Program-made: the position numbers and the translations under genes | In this document: positions 7,095-15,552 of the stretch, in pieces | How positions within the stretch are numbered: position 1 is the first letter of the stretch | How the letters are laid out: every line of letters begins with the position of its first letter | Source of the DNA: Caulobacter mirabilis | Lineage (GTDB): Bacteria > Pseudomonadota > Alphaproteobacteria > Caulobacterales > Caulobacteraceae | Reading direction: 5' to 3' | DNA: 64,000 nucleotides | Assembly (NCBI RefSeq): GCF_002749615.1 | Contig: NZ_CP024201.1 | Location: forward strand, 248,001-312,000 | Notes under the pieces: model-generated | Databases searched by the model: none | What the model saw: the letters and a program-made list of their open reading frames with translations, nothing else | Told to the model about the DNA's origin: nothing

Positions 7095-9020
7095 ATGAAG
7101 CCTCCGATCAGCCGGTTTGCGGACCAGGCCAGAAAGTACGCACTCCACGTCTTCCTGGTCTTTGCGGCATTTGTCGTCGCCTACGAGGTTCGGCGCGGGC
7201 TTCCGCTCGAATGGTGGGTGACGAATCCCGAGGCCCTTCGTGTTCTGCGCTGGGCCGCTCTCTACGCGGCGATCGCGGCGGTGGTCGAGCTCGTGTCCCG
7301 GACGGAGCGAGCCGCCTGGCGGTTCTCGTCGGCGCGGGAGCTGTTGGCGCTCTTCCGGAGCGTGACCATCACATCGGCCCTCTTCCTGGGCACGATCTTC
7401 CTGGTCGATCGGGGGCTGGCCTTGCCCCGTTCGGTGCTCCTGTTGGCCTGGCTGATCAGCCTGGTGTTCCTGGTCGGCGTCCGGATCGTGTGGCGGATGG
7501 CCTACGACCGTTCGCTGGCCTTGAGCATGTTCCCCTTCATGCGGCCGTCGAGGAACGAGAACGGGCTGCTGGTGGTCGGCGAGATCGGCGACGCCGAGAG
7601 CTATCTTCGCAGCGTATCCGGCGCGCCGGATCCGGCCTATGCGCCGCTGGCGATCGTTTCGACCTCGCCCCAGGACGTGGGGTTGCAGATGCACGGCGTC
7701 GCCGTGTTGGCGACGACGAAGGATCTGCTCGCCCTCGCCGGCGCCGAGGACGTGAAGGGTAAGCGATTCCCCGCGATCCTTTTCCTGCGCGAGCCGATCG
7801 GGCATCTCGGATTGTCCGCCGAGACGCTGGGCGAGCTGAAGGCCGCGGGACATCGTCTGCTGCGGCTGCCGAGCATCGTTGAACTGGGCGACGAACAGGG
7901 CGGGGGCGGCCTCCTGCGCGAGATGGTCCTGGAGGACTTCCTGGCGCGCCCGCCGGTGCGTCTCGACACCCAGCGCATCCGGAACCTCGTCGAGGGACGG
8001 CGGGTGCTGGTGACGGGCGCCGGGGGCAGCATCGGCTCGGAAATCGCCCGCCAGCTGGTGGCGATGAACTGCTCGCACATCACGCTGCTGGATCATTCCG
8101 AGCACCTGCTCTTCGAGATCAACCGCCAGATCGAGCGGCTGTCCGGAACGCAGACCTCGCGCCCCTTCCTCTGCAACGTCCGCGACAAGGAGCGCGTCGA
8201 GGCGGTGTTCCTGAGCGAACGCCCTGAGCTCGTCTTCCACGCCGCCGCCCTGAAGCATGTGACGCTGGTCGAGAAGAATGTCTGCGAGGGCGTGCTGACC
8301 AACGTCCTGGGGACCGCGAACGTCGTCGACGCCGCCCTGGCCGCCAAGGCGCGTCAGGTCGTCCTGGTCTCGACCGACAAGGCCGTGGCGCCGACAAGCG
8401 TCATGGGGGCCACCAAGCGGTTGGCGGAAGCGGTGCTGCCGCAGTCCGACGACCTGACGACCCAGTTCTGCGCGGTGCGCTTCGGCAATGTGCTGGGGTC
8501 AGCGGGGTCGGTGGTGCCGATCTTCCGCGATCAGATCGAGCGCGGCGGACCGGTGACCATCACCCACCCCGACGTCGAACGGTATTTCATGACGATCCCG
8601 GAGGCCGTGCAGCTGGTCCTCTACGCGACCGCCCTCCGAGCGGACACGAGCGGCTCCCTTCCTAAGAAGTATGTGCTCGAGATGGGCGAGCCGGTGAAGA
8701 TCGTCGATCTGGCGCGTCAGATGGCGGCGCTGAACGGCAAGACCCTGGGCGAGGATATCCCGATGATGATCATCGGACTTCAGCCGGGCGAGAAGCTGAC
8801 CGAAGAGCTCGTCGACGTGAACGAGGCCACCCTCGAGCGGCTGCCGGGGATCCGGGAGATTCTGACCAAGACACAAGGCGCCGACTTCAGCGCCGAGGCT
8901 ATCGAAAAGCTCGTCGTCCTCGCGAGAGAGGACCGGTCGGACGAAGTGCTGCGCATGATTTCCGAGCGTATCTCGATGCTTCGAGGCAGCGACTTGGTTG
9001 AGTTGGGATACGCGAAATGA
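7095..9020 (+). CDS. CapD/WbpM/FlaA1-type UDP-HexNAc 4,6-dehydratase, membrane-anchored
   Basis: A 641-residue nucleoside-diphosphate sugar dehydratase/epimerase. The N-terminal third has four hydrophobic helices (residues ~15-130) followed by a CoA-binding-like Rossmann region. The catalytic SDR domain begins near residue 300 with GAGGSIGSEIARQL. The signature STDKAVAPTSVMGATKRLAE (about 425-444) carries the Ser/Thr-Asp-Lys and Met...Lys catalytic residues of the WbpM/PglF class. It is expected to act on UDP-GlcNAc in the cytoplasm, giving a 4-keto-6-deoxy sugar. Its stop overlaps the next start by 4 bases (ATGA). Confidence 0.88.
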   Translation: MKPPISRFADQARKYALHVFLVFAAFVVAYEVRRGLPLEWWVTNPEALRVLRWAALYAAIAAVVELVSRTERAAWRFSSARELLALFRSVTITSALFLGTIFLVDRGLALPRSVLLLAWLISLVFLVGVRIVWRMAYDRSLALSMFPFMRPSRNENGLLVVGEIGDAESYLRSVSGAPDPAYAPLAIVSTSPQDVGLQMHGVAVLATTKDLLALAGAEDVKGKRFPAILFLREPIGHLGLSAETLGELKAAGHRLLRLPSIVELGDEQGGGGLLREMVLEDFLARPPVRLDTQRIRNLVEGRRVLVTGAGGSIGSEIARQLVAMNCSHITLLDHSEHLLFEINRQIERLSGTQTSRPFLCNVRDKERVEAVFLSERPELVFHAAALKHVTLVEKNVCEGVLTNVLGTANVVDAALAAKARQVVLVSTDKAVAPTSVMGATKRLAEAVLPQSDDLTTQFCAVRFGNVLGSAGSVVPIFRDQIERGGPVTITHPDVERYFMTIPEAVQLVLYATALRADTSGSLPKKYVLEMGEPVKIVDLARQMAALNGKTLGEDIPMMIIGLQPGEKLTEELVDVNEATLERLPGIREILTKTQGADFSAEAIEKLVVLAREDRSDEVLRMISERISMLRGSDLVELGYAK

Positions 9021-10039
9021 ATCTGTACGAGAACGCTCCCAGGACGGCGCTGATCGGCTGCGGTCGTTGGGGGCGGAACATTGCGCGCGCGCTGGCGCGT
9101 CTCGGCTCGCTGGAGGTGATCGTTGATCCGATGGCGGACGGACTCGCCGACTATGCCGGCGAGCTCGGCGTCAGGGCGACCTCCGACATGGGCGCCGCCT
9201 TCGCCGGCGACATCGAAGCCGTCGCGATCGCCGCGCCGGCCGTCGACCATGCCCGGCTGATCCAGGAGGCCCTGTTCGCCGGGAAGCATGTGTTCGTCGA
9301 AAAGCCGCTGGCGCTCAACATGGCGGACGCCACGCGCGTGGCCGACCAGGCCGCGGCCAGCGGCCTGACGCTGATGGTGGGACATCTGCTGCAGTATCAC
9401 CCGGCCTTCGTCCGGTTGAGCGAGATGGTCGCCGAAGGCGCCATCGGCGAACTGCGGCACGTCAGCTCCAACCGGTTGAATCCCGGCGCGATCCGCACCG
9501 AAGAGAACGCCCTGTGGAGCATGGCTCCCCATGACTTCTCCATGATCCTGAAGCTGATCGGCGCGCCGCCGAAGTCGGTCCAGGCGCTTCCGGTGCACGT
9601 CGTGAGCCCGGTCATTCCCGATCGCGTGGTCGTGCAGATGCGGTTCGACGGCGCGGTCAGCGCGCAGGCCGACGTGTCGTGGCTGTCGCCGTTCAAGGAG
9701 CACAAGCTCGTCGTCCTAGGAACGGAGGGCGCGCTCGTCTTCGAAGACACCGCGGCCGACGCCGGCCGCAAGCTGGTCCACTATCCCGGCTATCTCGACG
9801 CCTCGAACGGCGCGCCGAGATTCGTGAAGGGGCCGGGTCTGCCGGTCGAATATCCGTCCGACGAGCCGCTGCTGAACGAAATGCGTTGGTTCCTCGACTG
9901 CGTGCGCGGCAAGACGCAGCCACGTTCCGACGCCGCCGAGGCCATCGCCGTGCTGAGCCTCCTCGAGGCGGCGCAGGCGGCCAGCGACCAGCATTCCGCG
10001 GACTGGACGGCGAGCGACCGGGTGAGCGCGACCGTATGA
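9017..10039 (+). CDS. Gfo/Idh/MocA-family sugar oxidoreductase (WbpB/WlbA-like role)
   Basis: A 340-residue NAD(P)-dependent oxidoreductase. The nucleotide-binding motif is IGCGRWGRNIARAL (residues ~13-26), and the HVFVEKPLAL motif (about 93-102) carries the catalytic-loop Lys. In WbpB/WlbA pathways this family oxidises C3 of UDP-HexNAc-uronate so that an aminotransferase can place a 3-amino group. The adjacent UDP-HexNAc dehydrogenase, 2-epimerase, aminotransferase and acyltransferase make that role likely here, but the exact substrate is inferred from context. Confidence 0.8.
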   Translation: MNLYENAPRTALIGCGRWGRNIARALARLGSLEVIVDPMADGLADYAGELGVRATSDMGAAFAGDIEAVAIAAPAVDHARLIQEALFAGKHVFVEKPLALNMADATRVADQAAASGLTLMVGHLLQYHPAFVRLSEMVAEGAIGELRHVSSNRLNPGAIRTEENALWSMAPHDFSMILKLIGAPPKSVQALPVHVVSPVIPDRVVVQMRFDGAVSAQADVSWLSPFKEHKLVVLGTEGALVFEDTAADAGRKLVHYPGYLDASNGAPRFVKGPGLPVEYPSDEPLLNEMRWFLDCVRGKTQPRSDAAEAIAVLSLLEAAQAASDQHSADWTASDRVSATV

Positions 10040-10932
10040 ACCACCGCTTGAGTGACTTCCAAGCGCTTGGCGGCCTGTCGGTGCTGCGCGATGGGGCGTT
10101 CGCGATCACCGGGAAGCTGTCGACCCCTCTGAATGGCCTTTGCGTGCCTCTGAGGTCTGCGAAGTATGCGGATGAGGTCAACGCCAACCCGAGAATCGTC
10201 GCCGTCATCACGCGGCCGGATATCGCCGAACGGCTTGATTCTCGGCTCGCGGTAGCGGTCACCGAAGATCCCGACGGCGTCCACAGCGAACTGCATGTCC
10301 TCTGCGCCAAGGCGCATGAAGCGGCGTTGGCCGCGTCGCCGACGCGGATTCACCCCGATGCGCACATCGATCCGGATGCGCGGGTGGCGCCCTACGGCGT
10401 CGACATCGGGCCGGGCGTCCATGTCGCCGCCAAGGTGGTGATCGCCGCCGGCGTCACGATCGAGGACGACTGCATCATTCACCCGGGCGTCGCCCTGGGC
10501 GTCAGCGCGTTCAACACCGGCATCGTGCAGGGGCGGCGGCGGATCATCCCCTCGATCGGCGGCGTTCGGCTTCGCCGAGGCGTCGAAATCCTGGCGAACT
10601 CCTGTATCGCCAAGGCGATCTTCGGGGGCGAGACCACGATCGGCGAAGAGACCGTCACCGACAACCTGGTCTACATCGCGCACGATTGTCAGATCGGCCG
10701 ACGGGTCCAGATCTGCGCGCTGGTCAATGTGCTCGGCCGGGTGGTGGTGGGCGACGAGGCCTACCTGGGGCCGTCGGCCGTGATCGTGAACGGGGTGTCC
10801 GTCGGCGCGAGGGCCAAGGTGTCCATCGGCGCCGTGGTGACTCAGAACGTTCCCGACGACCAACAGGTCAGCGGGAACTTCGCCATCGATCATCAGAACT
10901 TTCTGGCCCACATGCGTCAGATTAGGGGGTGA
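10036..10932 (+). CDS. LpxD-like left-handed beta-helix N-acyltransferase
   Basis: A 298-residue protein starting in an ATGA overlap with the oxidoreductase. The N-terminal ~95 residues form a uridine-binding-like domain. From HPDAHIDPDARVAPYGVDIG onward there are hexapeptide repeats of a trimeric left-handed beta-helix, including DNLVYIAHDCQIG, which matches the LpxD block with the catalytic His. LpxD proper N-acylates UDP-3-acyl-GlcN for lipid A. Here, inside a nucleotide-sugar operon, an N-acyl or N-acetyl transfer to a 3-amino sugar (the WbpD step) is more likely. A true lipid A gene cannot be excluded without the genome. Confidence 0.75.
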   Translation: MNHRLSDFQALGGLSVLRDGAFAITGKLSTPLNGLCVPLRSAKYADEVNANPRIVAVITRPDIAERLDSRLAVAVTEDPDGVHSELHVLCAKAHEAALAASPTRIHPDAHIDPDARVAPYGVDIGPGVHVAAKVVIAAGVTIEDDCIIHPGVALGVSAFNTGIVQGRRRIIPSIGGVRLRRGVEILANSCIAKAIFGGETTIGEETVTDNLVYIAHDCQIGRRVQICALVNVLGRVVVGDEAYLGPSAVIVNGVSVGARAKVSIGAVVTQNVPDDQQVSGNFAIDHQNFLAHMRQIRG

Positions 10933-11017
10933 CGGTCCTGTTGCTCGGCTTCCAGCTCGAGTACTAAGAGCCCGGCGGGCGGCATCCGAGATCGAGCCTG
11001 CACGCCGTGGTGCGTAA

Positions 11018-11036
11018 AGCGCGGACAAGCCGCGCT
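11018..11036 (+). other. Hairpin before the UDP-HexNAc dehydrogenase gene
   Basis: A 7-bp inverted repeat AGCGCGG/CCGCGCT with a 5-base loop lies 35 bases before the next start. There is no T tract, so this is a possible leader structure rather than a terminator. Confidence 0.35.
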
Positions 11037-11070
11037 GTCGCGCAACGAAAACAACTCTGGATAGGGTCGA

Positions 11071-12435
11071 ATGACCAACGTGATCGTGGAACGAAAAGAA
11101 CGCGCCGACACCGTTGCCGCTTTGCTGAAGCGCCTCGAAGACCGTGAGGCGCGGATCGCCATCATGGGCCTGGGCTACGTCGGCTTGCCGCTGGCCGCCG
11201 CCGTGCACAATGCGAATCTCGAGGTTCTCGGGTTCGACATCGACGACAGCAAGATCTCGCGCCTCCAGGCCGGGCTGAGCCCGGTCGGCACGGTCCCGGA
11301 CGAGATCGTCCGCGAGATGGCCAAGAGCGGCCGGTTCCAGGCGACGAGCGACGCGGCCCGGCTGTCCGACGCCGACGTCATCATCATCTGCGTTCCGACG
11401 CCGCTGGATCGCCACCGCAATCCGGACCTGTCGTACATCGTCAAGACCGCCGAGACGATCAAGCCGGTTCTGCGGCGTGGTCAGATGGTCGTGCTGGAAT
11501 CGACGACCTATCCTGGCACGACGGATGAAGTCGTGAAGCCGATCCTGGAGACCAGCGGCCTTTCGGTCGGAACGGATTTCCTGCTCGCCTATTCCCCCGA
11601 GCGGGAAGATCCCGGCAATCCGCAGTTCGAAACCGCCACGATCCCGCGGGTCGTCGGCGCCGACGAGGAAGCCTCGCGCCGGGCGGCCGAGCTGCTCTAC
11701 CGCCAGATCGTGAAGAACGTCATGCTCGTGTCCAGCACGCGCGCGGCCGAGGCCGTGAAGCTGACGGAGAACATCTTCCGCTCGGTGAACATCGCTCTGG
11801 TGAACGAGCTGAAGCTCATCTACGGCAAGATGGGCGTCAACATCTGGGAAGTCATCGAGGGCGCCAAGACCAAGCCCTTCGGATACATGCCCTTCTATCC
11901 CGGCCCGGGCCTGGGCGGGCACTGCATTCCCATCGATCCGTTCTACCTGACCTGGAAGGCGCGCGAGTACGACGTGCCGACGCGTTTCATCGAGCTGGCC
12001 GGCGAAGTGAACACCCGCGCCCCCCGCGAGGTGGTCGCGGCGCTCTCCGAGGCGCTCGGCCGCCGCAGCCGCAAGAGCGTGAACGGCGCGCGCATCCTGC
12101 TGATCGGACTGGCCTATAAGAAGAACGTCGACGACATGCGCGAGAGCCCGGCGCTGGTGATCCTCGAGGATCTCGAAGCGCGGGGCGCCACCGTCGAGTT
12201 CTATGACCCGTTCATCCCGACCGTGCCGATGACGCGCGAGCACGCGCCTCTGGCTGGTCGCGAGAGCGTGAGCTGGGCGGCCGACGTCCTGCAGGGCTTC
12301 GACGCGGCGCTCATCTGCACCGATCACGACGACATCGACTACCAGCAGCTGGTCGACAACGTTCCCATCGTCGCCGATGCGCGCAACGCCACCCGCGACA
12401 TCGTGCGGAACCGGGATCGGATCGTTCAGGTCTAG
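11071..12435 (+). CDS. wbpA: UDP-N-acetylhexosamine 6-dehydrogenase (WbpA-like)
   Basis: A 454-residue UDP-sugar dehydrogenase. The NAD-binding motif IMGLGYVGLPLAAAV starts near residue 30. The central domain carries the catalytic Cys in GGHCIPIDPFYLTWKAREYD (about residue 285), and the C-terminal UDP-binding domain includes LIGLAYKKNVDDMRESPAL. The GGHCIPIDP form and AREYD context are typical of the WbpA/WecC-type enzymes that oxidise UDP-HexNAc to its uronate, rather than UDP-glucose dehydrogenases. It would give UDP-GlcNAcA, the entry point to 2,3-diamino uronates. It has its own 138-base upstream gap and may have its own promoter. Confidence 0.88.
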   Translation: MTNVIVERKERADTVAALLKRLEDREARIAIMGLGYVGLPLAAAVHNANLEVLGFDIDDSKISRLQAGLSPVGTVPDEIVREMAKSGRFQATSDAARLSDADVIIICVPTPLDRHRNPDLSYIVKTAETIKPVLRRGQMVVLESTTYPGTTDEVVKPILETSGLSVGTDFLLAYSPEREDPGNPQFETATIPRVVGADEEASRRAAELLYRQIVKNVMLVSSTRAAEAVKLTENIFRSVNIALVNELKLIYGKMGVNIWEVIEGAKTKPFGYMPFYPGPGLGGHCIPIDPFYLTWKAREYDVPTRFIELAGEVNTRAPREVVAALSEALGRRSRKSVNGARILLIGLAYKKNVDDMRESPALVILEDLEARGATVEFYDPFIPTVPMTREHAPLAGRESVSWAADVLQGFDAALICTDHDDIDYQQLVDNVPIVADARNATRDIVRNRDRIVQV

Positions 12436-12440
12436 GCTCC

Positions 12441-13523
12441 ATGTCCAACCGTTCCTGCCCCAAGCTTCTGACGGTCGTTGGCGCGCGCCCGCAATTCGTG
12501 AAGGCGGCGGTGGTCAGCCGCGCGCTGGCCTCCCGAGGCGATGTTCACGAGGTCCTCGTCCACACCGGGCAGCACTTCGACGACAACATGTCCGGCGTCT
12601 TCTTCCGGGAACTGGAGATCGCCGAACCGGCGCACCAGATGACCGTGGCCGGCGGCGGTCACGGCCAGATGACGGGCCGGATGCTCGAGCAGCTGGAGGC
12701 CATCATGGTCTCCGAGAAGCCCGACGGCGTGCTGGTGTACGGCGACACGAACTCGACCCTCGCGGGGGCGCTGGCCGCGGTGAAGCTGCATATCCCGGTC
12801 CTGCATATCGAAGCCGGAATGCGGTCGTTCAACCGACGGATGCCGGAGGAGATGAACCGGATCCTCGCCGATCACGCCAGCGACCTTCTGCTGTGCTCCA
12901 CCCAGTCGGCTCTTGAGCATCTGGCGCGCGAGGGCTTGAGGGAGAAGGCCGTGCACGTCGGCGACGTGATGTTCGACGCGACCCTGTTCGCGATCGAGAA
13001 GTCGCGGAGCGTCTCGACCGTGGTGGAGCAGCTGGGTCTGACCGACAGGCCCTATGCGGTGGCGACGGTCCATCGGGCGGAGAACACGGACGATCCCGAA
13101 CGACTCGCGACGATCGTTCGCTACCTGCAGGCCACGGCCGGCGGGCAGGAGGTCATCTTCCCGGTCCATCCCAGGACGCGGAGCCGCCTGCAGGGTCTCG
13201 CCGTCAGCACCGAGGGGCTCCGCCTGGTCGAACCGCTCGGCTATCTCGACCTCCACAGGCTTCTGGCCGGCGCGAGCCTGGTCATGACCGACTCCGGCGG
13301 ACTGCAGAAGGAGGCCTACTTCCATCGCAAGCCGTGCATCACCCTGCGCGGCGAGACGGAATGGACCGAGACCATCGAGGCCGGCTGGAACCGTCTCTGG
13401 ACTGCGCCGGAGACGGCGACGGAACGGCGCGACATCGCCGACTACGGCGATGGGAAGTCGGGCGAGCTTTGCGCTTCGATCATCGCCGATTTCCTCGCGA
13501 AACGGGAAGCGGCGCGCGCCTAG
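12441..13523 (+). CDS. wecB: Non-hydrolysing UDP-GlcNAc 2-epimerase (WecB/WbpI family)
   Basis: A 360-residue GT-B-fold epimerase. Conserved blocks are VVGARPQFVKAA, YGDTNSTLAGALAA (catalytic Asp), HIEAGMRSFNRRMPEEMNR (catalytic Glu), VATVHRAEN (catalytic His) and DSGGLQKEAYF with TLRGETEWTET near the C-terminus. It interconverts gluco and manno configurations at C2. Next to WbpA-like and Gfo/Idh enzymes it is likely the WbpI-type step on a diacetamido-uronate, although plain UDP-ManNAc formation is an alternative. It starts 5 bases after the preceding stop. Confidence 0.9.
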   Translation: MSNRSCPKLLTVVGARPQFVKAAVVSRALASRGDVHEVLVHTGQHFDDNMSGVFFRELEIAEPAHQMTVAGGGHGQMTGRMLEQLEAIMVSEKPDGVLVYGDTNSTLAGALAAVKLHIPVLHIEAGMRSFNRRMPEEMNRILADHASDLLLCSTQSALEHLAREGLREKAVHVGDVMFDATLFAIEKSRSVSTVVEQLGLTDRPYAVATVHRAENTDDPERLATIVRYLQATAGGQEVIFPVHPRTRSRLQGLAVSTEGLRLVEPLGYLDLHRLLAGASLVMTDSGGLQKEAYFHRKPCITLRGETEWTETIEAGWNRLWTAPETATERRDIADYGDGKSGELCASIIADFLAKREAARA

Positions 13524-13625
13524 GCGTCACGTCTGGCGGTATAGGGTTGTGAGATGTCCGCTTCGTTCCTCAGCGGCGATACAAGAGGAAACCCCCGCTA
13601 GGGGTTGGCGAAAAGGGTTCGGACT

Positions 13626-14780
13626 ATGACGACATCGGCCACGGCTGAGAAACCTGCAACTGCCCCTCAAGCGGGGCGTCAGGTGCCGTTCTTCAACTAT
13701 CCGGCGCTCTTCGCCGAGCATCGCGAAGAGTATCTGTCGACCTTCGAGGACGTCCTGCAGCGCGGCGCCTACATCATGCAGCGCGATCTGGCGGAGTTCG
13801 AAGAGGCGCTGGCGCGCTACCTCGGCGTCAAGCACGCCATCGGGGTCGCTGACGGCACCGTCGCCTTGAAGATCGCGCTCACCCTGGCGGGCGTCGGCCC
13901 CGGTGACGAGGTCATCGTGCCGAGCCACACCTTCATCGCCACCGCGGCGGCGGTGCACCAGGTCGGCGCGACGCCGGTCCTCTGCGACTGCGGCCCCGAC
14001 AGCATGATCGACGTGGACAGCGCGCGCCACGTCCTGAGCAGCCGGACCAAGGCGATCATGCCCGTGCAGCTCAACGGCCGCACCTGCGACATGGACAAGG
14101 TTGAAGCCTTCGCCGCGGAGCACGGTCTGAAGATCGTGGAAGACTCCTGCCAGGCGATGGGCGCCAAGTACCGCGGGCGGTTCGCCGGCACCTTCGGCGT
14201 CGCCGGCTCCTTCAGCTTCTTCCCGGCCAAGACGCTGGGCTGCTTCGGCGACGGCGGCGGTCTGATCCTCGAGGACGACGCGCTCGCCGAACAGGCTCGG
14301 GAACTCCGTGACCATGGTCGCGGAAAGGACGGCAAGGTGCACCGCTTCGGCATCAACGGTCGACTGGACAACATCCAGGCGGCGATCCTGTCCGTGAAGC
14401 TCAAGCGCTACGACGAATCGATCGACCGTCGCCGCGCGCTGGCCCGAATCTACGACGCCCGCCTGTCGACTGTCGCCGAGCTTCTGCTGCCGCCGGGGCC
14501 GGATTCGGATCCGCTGCGGTTCGACATCTTCCAGAACTACGAGATCCAGTCGGAGCGCCGCGACGCGCTGCGCGAGTTCCTGACCGCGCGGGGCGTCGGC
14601 ACCATCATGCAGTGGGGCGGGCACATGATCCATCAGTTCGAGGATCTGAACCTCAAGGCCCATGCTCCGTACGCGGAGGAAATGTCCCGTCGCTACATGA
14701 TGCTGCCCTTGCATCCGATGCTCAGCGACGACGACGCGCACTATGTGTGCGACCAAATCGAAACCTTCTACAACGGTTGA
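13626..14780 (+). CDS. DegT/DnrJ/EryC1-family PLP sugar aminotransferase
   Basis: A 384-residue PLP-dependent transaminase. The GVADGTVALKIAL cofactor-binding loop, VEDSCQAMGAKY, and the Schiff-base Lys in SFFPAKTLGCFGDGGG (about residue 202) are all present. It would install an amino group on a keto-sugar nucleotide, using the Gfo/Idh or CapD-like product. It differs from the classical WbpE pattern (for example RLDNIQAA rather than RLDTLQAA, and no AVHYPIPLH-like segment), whereas the gene at 38400 matches that pattern well. The start is ATG 13626; an in-frame TTG at 13605 is the alternative. Confidence 0.87.
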   Translation: MTTSATAEKPATAPQAGRQVPFFNYPALFAEHREEYLSTFEDVLQRGAYIMQRDLAEFEEALARYLGVKHAIGVADGTVALKIALTLAGVGPGDEVIVPSHTFIATAAAVHQVGATPVLCDCGPDSMIDVDSARHVLSSRTKAIMPVQLNGRTCDMDKVEAFAAEHGLKIVEDSCQAMGAKYRGRFAGTFGVAGSFSFFPAKTLGCFGDGGGLILEDDALAEQARELRDHGRGKDGKVHRFGINGRLDNIQAAILSVKLKRYDESIDRRRALARIYDARLSTVAELLLPPGPDSDPLRFDIFQNYEIQSERRDALREFLTARGVGTIMQWGGHMIHQFEDLNLKAHAPYAEEMSRRYMMLPLHPMLSDDDAHYVCDQIETFYNG

Positions 14781-14793
14781 GCCCGAAGACCTC

Positions 14794-15552
14794 ATGGACA
14801 AGCCGATTGCCGTTTCCGGCGGGTTGCGCACCGAAGCCGAAGCTCTGGAAGCGCCTAGAAACCGCGCCCTCTTCGAGGCCAACCCTTCGTCTTGGGAAAC
14901 CAAGATGGAGAATTTCCCGAAGTACGTTCGACGCCAGAACCTGACCCGCTTCCTCGCCCTGTACGAGATCTTCAAGCGGATCCTTCCGGTGAAGGGATCG
15001 ATCGTCGAGTGCGGCGTGAACCATGGTTTCGGCCTGATGAGCTGGGCGAAGTTCTCGGCGATCCTCGAGCCGGTGAACCTGACCCGCCGCATCTACGGGT
15101 TCGACACCTTCGAAGGGTTTCCGAGCGTCAGCGAGAAGGACCGGTCCGGCGCCGCGCGGAACGTCAAGGTCGGCGACCTCGCCGCCGACGTGTTCGATGA
15201 ACTGAGCCAGCTGGTCGACATCTACGACTCGACCCGGTTCCTCGGGCATGTGTCGAAGGTCAACATGGTGCGCGGAGACGCCACCAAGACCATTCCGGCG
15301 TTCATCGAGGCCAACCAGCATCTGCTGGTCAGCCTGCTTTACCTCGACTTCGATCTCTATGAGCCGACGAAGGTCGCTCTCGAGCACTTCCTGCCCCGGA
15401 TGCCGAAGGGCGCGGTGATCGCGTTTGACGAGCTGGACAACCCGCTGTGGCCCGGCGAGACGCTGGCCATGCTGGAAGCCCACGCGGCCCGGCCGCTCCG
15501 GATCGAGCGCCTCGAGTTCGACCCCTACATCGGCTTCGCGGTGCTCGATTAA
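14794..15552 (+). CDS. TylF/MycF-like SAM-dependent sugar O-methyltransferase
   Basis: A 252-residue class I methyltransferase of the macrocin-O-methyltransferase (TylF) type. The SAM-binding block is GSIVECGVNHGFGLMSWAKF, followed by RIYGFDTFEGFPSVSEKD, which is characteristic of TylF, and the metal/substrate loop LLYLDFDLYEPTKVALEHF with PKGAVIAFDELDNP. It would cap or decorate a sugar hydroxyl. ATG 14794 lies 13 bases after the aminotransferase stop; an upstream GTG at 14743 would overlap that gene. Its stop overlaps the next ATG (TAATG). Confidence 0.82.
   Translation: MDKPIAVSGGLRTEAEALEAPRNRALFEANPSSWETKMENFPKYVRRQNLTRFLALYEIFKRILPVKGSIVECGVNHGFGLMSWAKFSAILEPVNLTRRIYGFDTFEGFPSVSEKDRSGAARNVKVGDLAADVFDELSQLVDIYDSTRFLGHVSKVNMVRGDATKTIPAFIEANQHLLVSLLYLDFDLYEPTKVALEHFLPRMPKGAVIAFDELDNPLWPGETLAMLEAHAARPLRIERLEFDPYIGFAVLD

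Noticed and set aside
6910..7095. A 61-codon TTG frame ending in TGATG at the CapD-like start
   Set aside because: No ribosome-binding site and only a TTG start in an AT-rich stretch; the overlap may be chance. I treat the region as regulatory.
9790..12327. An 845-codon minus-strand frame across the acyltransferase and UDP-HexNAc dehydrogenase genes
   Set aside because: It crosses two clear plus-strand genes and a gap, and shows no domain.
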